The position numbers and the translations under genes were made by a program. Shown here piece by piece: positions 1-6,226 of a stretch of 32,839 bases of DNA (the stretch's first letter is position 1; every line of letters begins with the position of its first letter). The notes under the pieces were generated by a model. The model saw only the letters and a program-made list of their open reading frames with translations. It was not told where the DNA came from and ran no database searches. Origin of the DNA: Parachlamydiaceae bacterium (GTDB lineage Bacteria > Chlamydiota > Chlamydiia > Chlamydiales > Parachlamydiaceae); the NCBI GenBank assembly GCA_013815395.1, contig JACDGH010000003.1, forward strand, positions 1 to 32,839, in the 5' to 3' direction.

Positions 1-129
1 ATATTGAGGATAGGGAAAAGCTATTTTCGACTCAAATGCGCCGCTATAAAAGCGCTTTGCAAAACTTGGGGCTTTAGCTTCGCCGCCAAAAAGAAGTTCT
101 TCAACCATTCGTTTTTGCTGCTCGTCCAT
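1..129 (-). CDS. Acyl-CoA dehydrogenase, N-terminal part (runs off the left edge)
   Basis: Only the first 43 codons are visible. Reading leftwards from ATG at 127-129 the protein begins MDEQQKRMVEELLFGG and continues with a PSFAKRFYSG stretch and an FPYPQY motif, the style of N-terminus found in large acyl-CoA dehydrogenases that oxidise fatty acyl-CoA with FAD. The frame is open to base 1, so the gene may be intact outside the window. Assignment is supported by the decayed paralogous copy at 3304-3643, which keeps more of the domain (SLTEPNAGSD, typical of the family). The catalytic region is not visible here. Family call is fairly secure, exact substrate unknown. Confidence 0.6.
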   Translation of the reverse strand, partial: MDEQQKRMVEELLFGGEAKAPSFAKRFYSGAFESKIAFPYPQY

Positions 130-180
130 GATAGACCCTCAAAATATTTTAAATAATAATAATATGTATGCTTTAAGACT

Positions 181-226
181 TAGATGCTAAATGCTAGATG
201 ATGCTAGATACTAGATGCTAGATACT
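181..226. repeat. Short imperfect tandem repeat (tagatgc/ctagata units)
   Basis: A 46-base run made of variants of tagatgct and ctagatac, about six units of 6-10 bases. It lies upstream of the acyl-CoA dehydrogenase start, inside the duplicated block, and is absent from copy 2, so it probably expanded after the duplication. No function visible. Confidence 0.7.
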
Positions 227-419
227 CATTCTTATCTGTTCTTGGATGCAAGTAGCTTTAGCTTTCTAAGATTTAAAGGATTTGGCACTTATCTTTTTTT
301 TATCAAATTTTGTTTTAAATTGACAGCTTAGACTTTTGAGGGGAGCCGGAAGGAGAGGGGAAAATAATGAGGCTTTAGCAATTAAATCGCGGTAATCGCT
401 AACTCTGGTGAAAACAAAT

Positions 420-479
420 GATATAACGATAAGAACGATATAACGATGGGAACGATATAACGATAAGAACGATTGGAAC
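420..479. repeat. Three 17-bp tandem repeats plus a partial unit
   Basis: Units at 420-436, 437-453 and 454-470 share gatataacgat(aag/ggg)aac, followed by a shortened unit gattggaac at 471-479. A degenerate version (gatataacgaaataacg) occurs at 3830-3855 beside the second duplication copy. There is no spacer between units, so this is not a CRISPR. Confidence 0.8.
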
Positions 480-520
480 AATTGGAATTTAATTTTCAGG
501 TTATAAAAAAATAATATTTC

Positions 521-710
521 TTTGGCGAAGCCCCTGGAGTGCGTCAGCTCTGCTGCGCCCTTTAATTCAGAAAATCATCTTAAGCCCCTAATATATATAG
601 GAGGACAAATGCTAAAATAACTTGATTTCGAAAGCGTTATATTCGGCTTCAACAGATCTCCTGAATTAAAGGGCGCAGCAGAGCTGACGCACTCCAGGGG
701 CTTTGCCAAA
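521..710. mobile_element. 190-bp palindromic element, full copy A (MITE-like)
   Basis: Left arm 521-570 (begins tttggcgaagcccctggag) and right arm 661-710 are inverted copies of 50 bases with a single mismatch. The 90-base spacer (571-660) has no coding potential. A related full copy lies at about 30050-30243 with a recognisably similar spacer, and a half copy at 27257-27332. Size, long terminal inverted arms and lack of a gene fit a non-autonomous mobile element; no transposase is visible in the window. Target-site duplications were not obvious. Confidence 0.7.
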
Positions 711-958
711 CACTAATTATTATTTTCGGCATAATTTTCGGTGTCAGCCTTTAAAAAGCTTAGGCGGAAGAGGATGATTTATTTGCGACCGAGCCCTAAT
801 TGTTTAAGAATATCAATAAATATTTTTAATGCGGGAATATTGTCAGTTTGCTATTACAGACATCGTTATGAGAATGTTGCCAAAGAGGCATCATTTGCAT
901 ATAGAAGAATTGAAAAATTATTTTTTTAACATTTAGAAGAACTATGGAGATTGTCGGT
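711..958. other. Intergenic DNA without a supported gene
   Basis: Between the palindromic element and the collagen-like gene. A 62-codon GTG-initiated frame (741-929) is present but has no ribosome-binding site and no recognisable domain; it could at most be a decayed gene tail. Just before the next gene there is a good GGAG at 946-949. Confidence 0.4.
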
Positions 959-1003
959 ATGAGAATTTATTTTCAAATAGAACCTTTAAAACATTTTTTT
1001 TAA
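959..1003 (+). other. Probable true 5' end of the collagen-like gene, in the -1 frame, ending in a T8 tract
   Basis: ATG at 959 has a GGAG (946-949) nine bases upstream, far better than anything near the ATG at 1012. This frame reads MRIYFQIEPLKHFF and hits TAA directly after a run of eight T (994-1001). One extra T, or a -1 slip on the U UUU UUU heptamer (994-1000), would continue as LKFVMMACLSLSFFF, giving a conventional basic plus hydrophobic signal peptide joined to the collagen-like protein. The collagen frame itself is open back to 937 but has no ATG, GTG or TTG before 1012. Confidence 0.55.
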
Positions 1004-1011
1004 AGTTTGTC

Positions 1012-1830
1012 ATGATGGCTTGTTTATCGTTATCATTCTTTTTTAATGCTCCGCTTATGGGTTACGAGAGATCAGATGATGAGCTTTGGAGTAAAGAGCA
1101 TGGAAAAGGTTTATTATGTCGATGTAAATGTAAGAATTCTTCCCCATTCTTTGAGAATTGTGCTAAAAGAGGAAGGGAAGGCCCTACAGGACCAGCAGGA
1201 CCAGCAGGGGCAGATGGTGCAGCAGGGGCAGCAGGACTAGCAGGACCGGCAGGACCGACAGGACCGACAGGGGCTGCAGGAGTAGATGGTGCGGCAGGAC
1301 CGACAGGGGCGGCAGGACTAGCAGGCGCCATGGGGCCCACAGGGCCCTTAGGATTCATCAATTATCTTTCGGCGGAAAGTGCGACAAATTCTCTAATCAC
1401 TGATAACGGCAACCCTCAGCCAGTTCTTTTTGACAATGACCAAGCAACATCTGGTACTATTACGCGTTCTGCTTTTGGAAATGGATCTCAATTTACAGTA
1501 ACTCAACCAGGCACATATTTAATTGGATGGACTTTTACAATTGAAGTACCAACACCAGTTACTTCAGTAGGTCCTCCAGCAGATGTAAGTGCAGCTTTAA
1601 TCATTCAGAATCCATTTTCTAGAATTGAACCTAAAGTAACATTTACGATTTATCCAAGCGGAACAGGTCTTGTACCTTTTGCATCCGCATCCGGACAAAC
1701 GATTAAGTTTTTAAATGCGGGTACAATTATAGCATTAGAGGTATCAATAAACAGCAGTAGCGGTCTTGCGGAACCATTATCATATACTGTTCAAAATCCA
1801 GTGATATTTTTTAATCAAATAGCTCCATAA
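1012..1830 (+). CDS. Collagen-like secreted protein with C1q/BclA-like C-terminal domain
   Basis: From ATG 1012 the product is 272 aa. A hydrophobic stretch (residues ~3-15) is followed by a short cysteine-containing segment (CRCKC at 36-40), twenty uninterrupted Gly-X-Y triplets from G54 to about G114 rich in GPT, GPA and GAA, and a ~155-residue beta-rich domain (INYLSAESA... PGTYLIGWTF) resembling the trimeric C1q/TNF-like head domains on bacterial collagen-like proteins such as BclA. By family, such proteins form trimeric surface stalks. The N-terminus is doubtful because a better start lies at 959 in the -1 frame. The gene stands alone and ends at a strong terminator. Codon usage in the repeat is GC-richer than its surroundings. 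Role in host contact is inference. Confidence 0.8.
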   Translation: MMACLSLSFFFNAPLMGYERSDDELWSKEHGKGLLCRCKCKNSSPFFENCAKRGREGPTGPAGPAGADGAAGAAGLAGPAGPTGPTGAAGVDGAAGPTGAAGLAGAMGPTGPLGFINYLSAESATNSLITDNGNPQPVLFDNDQATSGTITRSAFGNGSQFTVTQPGTYLIGWTFTIEVPTPVTSVGPPADVSAALIIQNPFSRIEPKVTFTIYPSGTGLVPFASASGQTIKFLNAGTIIALEVSINSSSGLAEPLSYTVQNPVIFFNQIAP

Positions 1831-1878
1831 AGCTCTGAAAATGAGTTTGCCCTATGGGGAATATTTTATGATATATAG

Positions 1879-1907
1879 ATCGGGGTTAGGCCTAGCCCAA
1901 CCCCGAT
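1879..1907 (+). terminator. Rho-independent-type hairpin after the collagen-like gene
   Basis: Arms ATCGGGGTT and AACCCCGAT flank an inner partly paired loop, and TTTC follows. It sits 49 bases after the stop codon. The remaining DNA to 2156 is AT-rich with no visible gene. Confidence 0.7.
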
Positions 1908-2156
1908 TTCTAAGAGAGAAACAGAAAACACTCAACAGGCTCATGCCTAAACTCGAATGGTTTTTCTACTGGCAACATTATCATTGGACTAATCCTGCTT
2001 AATGCTTGATAATTAAATTATTTGGTATCATCACCACTTCTTTAAAGTTTATTAATACTCTAATTACAGACTAATATTTAAGAATGCCTTAAATTTATTA
2101 ATAATAATTTTAAAAACTATTGTTAATTATACAACACCCTATAAAGGACGACTGCA

Positions 2157-2966
2157 TTATGGAGCAGTCCTTGGCATAGTTTGAGAGTGATTGCTAAAAC
2201 AATGTACGACGAGATCATCTCTTCCAGTTTGTTGACTTAGAGCTTCGATTAAATAAGCGACTCGTTCGGTAATAGTTGGATGTGAATCCATCGGTGATGA
2301 AATTTCAGGTGGCTTGCCGATCTGTTCTCGTTTCAAGCGATTAATCAATCCCTGAGCTAATTGGGAATTTCTTATGGTAAAGAGATCAGCCTCTCGCTCT
2401 TGAGCCCTAAGGCTTGCGTAGTGAAGAGTATCCAATTTCTTACTTGAAGCAGGATCATTAAAATCATATTCATGATCATAAAAAAAGTTGTAACTAGCCT
2501 TTAGGGGATGATCGGCATGATGATGGCCAAGGGTTGCATGTCCGATTTCATGAGCTAGCACCCCTTCAGCTTCTTCGCGCGTAAACCTAGTATCTGGATC
2601 ACTTCTTAAAGCCTTTTCTTGTTGGCTTGTGATCATAATTATCGAGGAACCCATCATCATTGCCAGCATAGAACTGTCTGATTTTTTTGGAAACGCATAA
2701 ACAGTAAACTCATGCGGATTAGCTACTCCCAAGAGTTTGGCAATCTCCCGTGCATGAATAGTAGGTTGAGAAAGAACTTCTCCACACTCCTTCATTTTTT
2801 TTTCATCAATTATTGTAGAGCTCGTGATTAAACAAGGCTTCGGTCTTTTAAATACAAAAGAAGCAAAAAGAACAGTTAAGGCAAATACACTAACCTTAGG
2901 ATCTTCAAAAAACCGATTCGCATTTTCTGAGATTACTGAGAAACTTGGAAAATTAAGAGGATTCAT
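2157..2966 (-). CDS. M48-family zinc metallopeptidase
   Basis: 269 aa. The zinc motif HEIGH is at residues 139-143 inside AHEIGHATLGHH, the likely third ligand is E190 in EREAD, and an SHP followed by TITERVAYL near residue 228 matches the C-terminal part of M48 domains. One hydrophobic segment at about residues 25-40 precedes the domain, so the enzyme is probably membrane-anchored or exported. M48 proteins (HtpX, LoiP/BepA types) degrade or assemble membrane and envelope proteins. Start chosen at ATG 2966 because AAGGGAT lies six bases upstream. No neighbour on the same strand within 180 bases, so probably monocistronic. The subfamily is not determined. Confidence 0.85.
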   Translation of the reverse strand: MNPLNFPSFSVISENANRFFEDPKVSVFALTVLFASFVFKRPKPCLITSSTIIDEKKMKECGEVLSQPTIHAREIAKLLGVANPHEFTVYAFPKKSDSSMLAMMMGSSIIMITSQQEKALRSDPDTRFTREEAEGVLAHEIGHATLGHHHADHPLKASYNFFYDHEYDFNDPASSKKLDTLHYASLRAQEREADLFTIRNSQLAQGLINRLKREQIGKPPEISSPMDSHPTITERVAYLIEALSQQTGRDDLVVHCFSNHSQTMPRTAP

Positions 2967-3154
2967 ATTTATCCCTTTTTTATAGAAAATTATAAATATT
3001 ATAACTAAACTTGTATAAGTTTCACTAAAATCTATATATAACTAAATAAAAACTTTACTTAAAAATTACGTCCATAAAAAGTATGATACTTTCACTTAAC
3101 CATTATCCCAAGTCAGTGCTTTGCACTATGAGAATCGAGATGAAGTTTGATGTT

Positions 3155-3303
3155 TTAAGATGAGGCAAATAATACACCAAACTGGCAAAATAACACCACT
3201 ATGACAAATAATCCCAAAATGATGCGCAAGGGACGCCCCCCGAAAGTTGATATTCCCCCTTCAGGTTCATATGATAGCGCCCTTCCCATACCATCAATAC
3301 CAG
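3155..3303 (-). pseudogene. tyrP 3' fragment (decayed), fused to an acyl-CoA dehydrogenase fragment
   Basis: Read leftwards, this segment matches the last ~48 codons of the intact transporter gene at 6227-7426: GRYHM, KGEYQ, SGGRPL, ILGLFVIV and LFCQFGVL are shared. A one-base deletion in the C-run at 3236-3241 (ggacgcccccc here, ggacggccacct in the intact gene) breaks the frame. By chance the shifted frame remains open into the upstream dehydrogenase fragment, producing an artificial 112-aa chimeric reading frame. The downstream sequence (ggcaaaataac... atgacaaataatcccaaaat) is also conserved with the intact copy. Not expected to make a functional protein. Confidence 0.85.
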
Positions 3304-3643
3304 CCGCATCCGATCCGGCATTGGGTTCTGTTAAAGAAAATGCAGCCAATTGCTCACCGCGCGCTAAGGGCGCCAGCCATTTGAGCTGCTGCTCAGGTGT
3401 ACCAAATAGGAGCAAGGCCTTTAAACCCACACTTTGGTGGGCATTCACAAATAAGGCGGTAGATCCACATTTGCCCGCAATTGCTTCTGCCACTTTACAA
3501 TAAGCACTTTGAAATATATTGAGGATAGGGAAAGGCTATTTTCGACTCAAAAGCGCCGCTATAAAAGCGCTTTACAAACTTGGGGCTTTAGCTTCGCCGC
3601 CAAAAAGAAGTTCTTCAACCATTCGTTTTTGCTGCTCATCCAT
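3304..3643 (-). pseudogene. Acyl-CoA dehydrogenase 5' fragment (decayed copy)
   Basis: Starts at ATG 3643 with the same MDEQQKRMVEELLFGG as copy 1, then stops after 23 codons because of a one-base loss (tttacaaac against tttgcaaaac). After about 45 codons there is an internal deletion, and the frame resumes with AEAIAGKCGSTALFV and then SLTEPNAGSDAAG, the conserved substrate/FAD-contact segment of acyl-CoA dehydrogenases. At about 3303 it joins tyrP sequence. It therefore carries at least three lesions: frameshift, internal deletion and loss of the 3' two thirds. Confidence 0.85.
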
Positions 3644-3806
3644 GATGGATCCTCAATATTTGGTTGCATTTATCGCATGTTTGCATTTATGGCTTTTGCT
3701 CTTAGATGCTGTACATTAGCTGTTCTTGATGTGAATAGCTTTCTAAGATAATTAAAAAATTTGGCACTTATCTTTTTTTATCAAATTATGTTTTAAATTG
3801 ACAGCT
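3516..3806. repeat. Segmental duplication, copy 2
   Basis: Direct-repeat partner of 1-328. It carries the broken dehydrogenase start and its upstream DNA. Beyond 3806 only the degenerate gatataacg repeat near 3830-3855 recalls copy 1. Confidence 0.85.
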
Positions 3807-3884
3807 AGAGTTTTTTAAAATAGATAAACGATATAACGAAATAACGATAAGAACGATGTTGTCCTTTATGCTTGAGTAATTTGA

Positions 3885-4655
3885 TTATTGATCAGCTGTT
3901 TCAGAAAGATCGGATAAAATTTCTTTCCGAGATATAAAAAGACATTCAAGGGACTGTTTCAGCGGGTTAAAAGGACGGACATAAGGGTATCTGATTCCAT
4001 TATAATTTCTTTCATTTACTGATTCGTCCTCATAGCAACCAAGAAAGTCATAGAGCTCTCTTTCCACTTTTGCAACCGGATAGCATTTATTCGCCCAAGG
4101 ATCGCAAATAACAGAATTTTTCCCCCATGTCTTATAATCAGCAGCATTGCTTTCTTTTTCTCTACCTATTACAAGAAAGGCATGATTACCGTCGACAATG
4201 ATTGCTTTTTCGATTCTTTGAAAAGGGTTTTTTTTCAATGCGTAAACCAATCCGGCTAGAGCTAAATCACTACAGTTTCCCATTTTGATTTTTTCGAATA
4301 TTCGAACCATTTCTAGAATGGATCTCTTTCTTAGACCATTAAATTCTAAATCCTGGAATTTTAGTGACAACCTTATGAGTTCTTTGCGATTAACCTCTTC
4401 AGCTTTGAAAGTTCTAGAAGAATAGTTGGTACTAAGAGGTATTTTTTCTTGAACTTCTTGAATGAGGGCATCGGCTAAATTTAGATTTACCAGTAGCTCA
4501 GATGGTGCTAAATCCCTATAATCCGGTTTACAACGCTGAGCTGAAGTAGAAACCAAAATAGTATCGCCTGGCTGGATATGCTCTGGTCTAAAATATTCAC
4601 CAAAAATTATTTTATTAGCTTTTGCATGTTCATAAAATTGATTTCTATAAAACAC
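3885..4655 (-). CDS. Candidate effector: papain/transglutaminase-like Cys-His-Asp protein (main frame)
   Basis: 256 aa from GTG 4655, the first usual start in this frame. No named family recognised, but three motifs are spaced as in papain-like thiol hydrolases: GNCSDLA (C128), DGNHAFLVIG (H158) and ICDPWANK (D185). The CDPWA form of the Asp motif resembles that of several bacterial toxin or effector deamidases and proteases. No signal peptide or membrane segment, so if exported it would go by another route such as type III secretion (inference). The frame is open upstream to about 4709 and aligns with the 50-codon frame at 4676-4828 if one base is added to the C6 run, so the natural protein may be about 316 aa. 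The catalytic triad is a prediction from motif pattern only. Confidence 0.55.
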   Translation of the reverse strand: MFYRNQFYEHAKANKIIFGEYFRPEHIQPGDTILVSTSAQRCKPDYRDLAPSELLVNLNLADALIQEVQEKIPLSTNYSSRTFKAEEVNRKELIRLSLKFQDLEFNGLRKRSILEMVRIFEKIKMGNCSDLALAGLVYALKKNPFQRIEKAIIVDGNHAFLVIGREKESNAADYKTWGKNSVICDPWANKCYPVAKVERELYDFLGCYEDESVNERNYNGIRYPYVRPFNPLKQSLECLFISRKEILSDLSETADQ

Positions 4656-4675
4656 TATGGGTATCTCTTTTAAAG

Positions 4676-4828
4676 TTACAGAAAAATGAAGGGGGGAAAC
4701 CAGCGATTTTTAAAAAATATTTTTACCTCTTTTGTCATTTCAATTACAAAGCTAGGAAAAACTTTATTAACAAATGGACTAAAAGCCTTACTGACTTCTG
4801 AAAACATATAATGAATTGTATTTGACAT
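4676..4828 (-). CDS. 50-codon frame: probable N-terminus of the Cys-His-Asp protein, cut off by a frameshift
   Basis: ATG 4828 has a strong AAAGGGAG ribosome-binding site and a TATAAT 23 bases upstream, so this is a real translation start. The product begins MSNTIHYMFSEVSKAF and ends FPPFIFL at a stop at 4676-4678. At the six-C run (G6 at 4691-4696 on the plus strand) one additional base would move reading into the frame of the downstream gene, giving PPLHFSVTLKEIPIVFYRNQ without a stop. The alternative is a genuine small leader peptide ahead of the hydrolase gene. Confidence 0.5.
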   Translation of the reverse strand: MSNTIHYMFSEVSKAFSPFVNKVFPSFVIEMTKEVKIFFKNRWFPPFIFL

Positions 4829-4851
4829 GATCTCCCTTTCTTTCAACATCT

Positions 4852-4881
4852 ATTATAATAAGAGATTGTAAAAATTGAATA
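4852..4881 (-). promoter_or_regulatory. Promoter for the Cys-His-Asp gene
   Basis: A perfect -10 (TATAAT, minus strand, 4852-4857) lies 23 bases before the ATG at 4828. The -35 is poor (TTCAAT/ATTCAA about 16-17 bases further upstream). Its position supports initiation at 4828 rather than 4655. Confidence 0.5.
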
Positions 4882-4933
4882 CAGAATAGGTTCATAGGTT
4901 AATATTAAGGGGCAAACCGCTTATTTAGCTTTT

Positions 4934-5968
4934 CTACAAACTACAAGTGTTTGAACCATTAGAATAAAATTTGCAGGTTGAATCAAATCTCGAAAAAGCT
5001 GTAAAATTTTTATTCAAATCAAATAATATTTTATGGAATAAACTAAAATTAGTAATATCTATAAAAATTGGTCTTATAGGGCTATTAGAAGAATAATCAC
5101 AAGAATCTGATGTAATCGACGATTTTGGAGCCCAAACAATTTTTTTTGATTTTATGGCTATTGCACTTGCTATTCCATTTTTTTCTTTTCCTGTTTGACA
5201 AGGTTGTAAAATAATTTCTGCTTTAGGATCTAAACCCGAAAAACAATTCTTATTTAAAGAGATTTGGCGCAATGCATTTAATGTAAGATCAACCGATGGC
5301 TTCGAAAATATGATTCTGGAAGGATTTCCATGTGCCGCTACTATTAAAGAACTTATTTTAATGTTATTGTTAGCCGCAATTGCAATTTCCTCGCATATTT
5401 GATTGGCTTTTTTTATTACTTTGAATCGTAGATCATGAGATTTATTTAATGTTTTAATCAATGGGTAAATACCCTTTTCAATTTTGTAAGCACTAAAATC
5501 AACAGTATCAAATAATTTTAATGCTCCACTAGGATCATTGTCGCTTACTAGATAAAGTAGCTTTGGACGAGGATCATTTGTGTCAAATTCTAGAGCAGAA
5601 TCACCGAACTCATGTTTCACTCCAGCTTCTATCGATGCAAATGTTTGACTAGGTGTATAGGGTGCTACATGATAAGCTCTATTAGCAAGGTATATATCCG
5701 TAGCGCGTTCAATACTATAGGGTTCATTGGAATTAATGATATTTAAAGAGTTGATTACGTTTAGAGCATGGTCATCGGCGTTGAATTTATTAAAGAGGTA
5801 GGCAGGGTAGGTACTATATAACTTAAAAGCAAGGCCTACAGTAGCAATAAAAAGAATATTTAGCATAATATTGTTAATTCTTTTGTCTTTAACATCCCTC
5901 CTTTCAGCTGTTGTAGGATAAGTATTTACCGGGCAAAAAATATTTTTTAATGATTTAATTATAGTCAT
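4934..5968 (-). CDS. Membrane-anchored protein with caspase-like (clan CD) HG...QPC pattern
   Basis: 344 aa, no family recognised with certainty. A hydrophobic segment at about residues 35-55 follows a basic N-terminus. The C-terminal half has a hydrophobic strand leading to His-Gly (SSLIVAAHGNPSR, H213) and, 44 residues on, another leading to Cys (EIILQPCQTG, C257). This is the spacing and strand-then-residue layout of clan CD cysteine peptidases (caspase, gingipain, CHAT, C80), in which the classic second motif is QACxG. Start at ATG 5968 is backed by AGAGGAAG nine bases upstream and a well-formed promoter. It lies just upstream of the other candidate hydrolase but has its own promoter. An effector or regulated self-processing protease are possible roles; both are inference. 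Confidence 0.5.
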   Translation of the reverse strand: MTIIKSLKNIFCPVNTYPTTAERRDVKDKRINNIMLNILFIATVGLAFKLYSTYPAYLFNKFNADDHALNVINSLNIINSNEPYSIERATDIYLANRAYHVAPYTPSQTFASIEAGVKHEFGDSALEFDTNDPRPKLLYLVSDNDPSGALKLFDTVDFSAYKIEKGIYPLIKTLNKSHDLRFKVIKKANQICEEIAIAANNNIKISSLIVAAHGNPSRIIFSKPSVDLTLNALRQISLNKNCFSGLDPKAEIILQPCQTGKEKNGIASAIAIKSKKIVWAPKSSITSDSCDYSSNSPIRPIFIDITNFSLFHKILFDLNKNFTAFSRFDSTCKFYSNGSNTCSL

Positions 5969-5995
5969 CTGTACTTCCTCTTTTAATTATTACAA

Positions 5996-6024
5996 ATATT
6001 AAACATTAAAAGATTTAAAGTCAA
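5996..6024 (-). promoter_or_regulatory. Sigma70-type promoter for the caspase-like gene
   Basis: On the minus strand TTGACT (6019-6024), a 17-base spacer, then TAATAT (5996-6001). The -10 is 27 bases from the ATG at 5968. Five of six -35 bases match consensus and the spacing is ideal. Confidence 0.7.
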
Positions 6025-6226
6025 TTATTTCCTATAGCTTTTATAGTTACAATCTTAGTAAACTTTTTTAATTGATGCTTTTTATGTTTATTAAAAACTT
6101 AACTAAAAATTTAAATTTTGGACAAAAGTTTAGGAAAGATTCGTCAAAGTATTGCCATCTAATGTCGTATATCCGCCATTATAAAATTTAGAAGATACTT
6201 CGAAAAAATCCAAAACCATTTAATAT

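Larger units (their letters stand above)
1..328. repeat. Segmental duplication, copy 1 (acyl-CoA dehydrogenase 5' end plus upstream DNA)
   Basis: Bases 1-328 align with 3516-3806 in the same orientation. The first ~145 bases (coding) are almost identical. The upstream part is more diverged but keeps shared blocks such as ttctaagat, ttggcacttatc and ttttaaattgacagct. Copy 1 retains the open frame; copy 2 is broken. Confidence 0.85.

Noticed and set aside
420..479. Repeats taken as a possible CRISPR array
   Set aside because: 17-bp units are directly adjacent with no unique spacers, and no cas genes are in the window.
741..929. 62-codon GTG-started frame with a YYRHRYEN... RRIEKLF ending that faintly recalls a transposase C-terminus
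   Set aside because: No ribosome-binding site, no DDE motif or domain, and too short to judge; kept only as a note in the intergenic entry.
1062..1361. Pro/Ala-rich minus-strand frame opposite the collagen repeat
   Set aside because: Arises because Gly-X-Y codons are open on the complement; the plus-strand protein has the sensible domain structure.
3201..3503. 100-codon plus-strand frame opposite the chimeric pseudogene
   Set aside because: It is the antisense shadow of recognisable dehydrogenase and tyrP sequence.
3509..3751. 80-codon plus-strand frame across the second duplication copy
   Set aside because: Antisense to the dehydrogenase start and continuing into non-coding DNA; no start signals.
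4691..4696. Programmed -1 ribosomal frameshift at the C6 run of the hydrolase gene
   Set aside because: In the reading frame the heptamer is T CCC CCC, so the P-site tRNA would mispair after slipping; a DNA-level length change is likelier than recoding.
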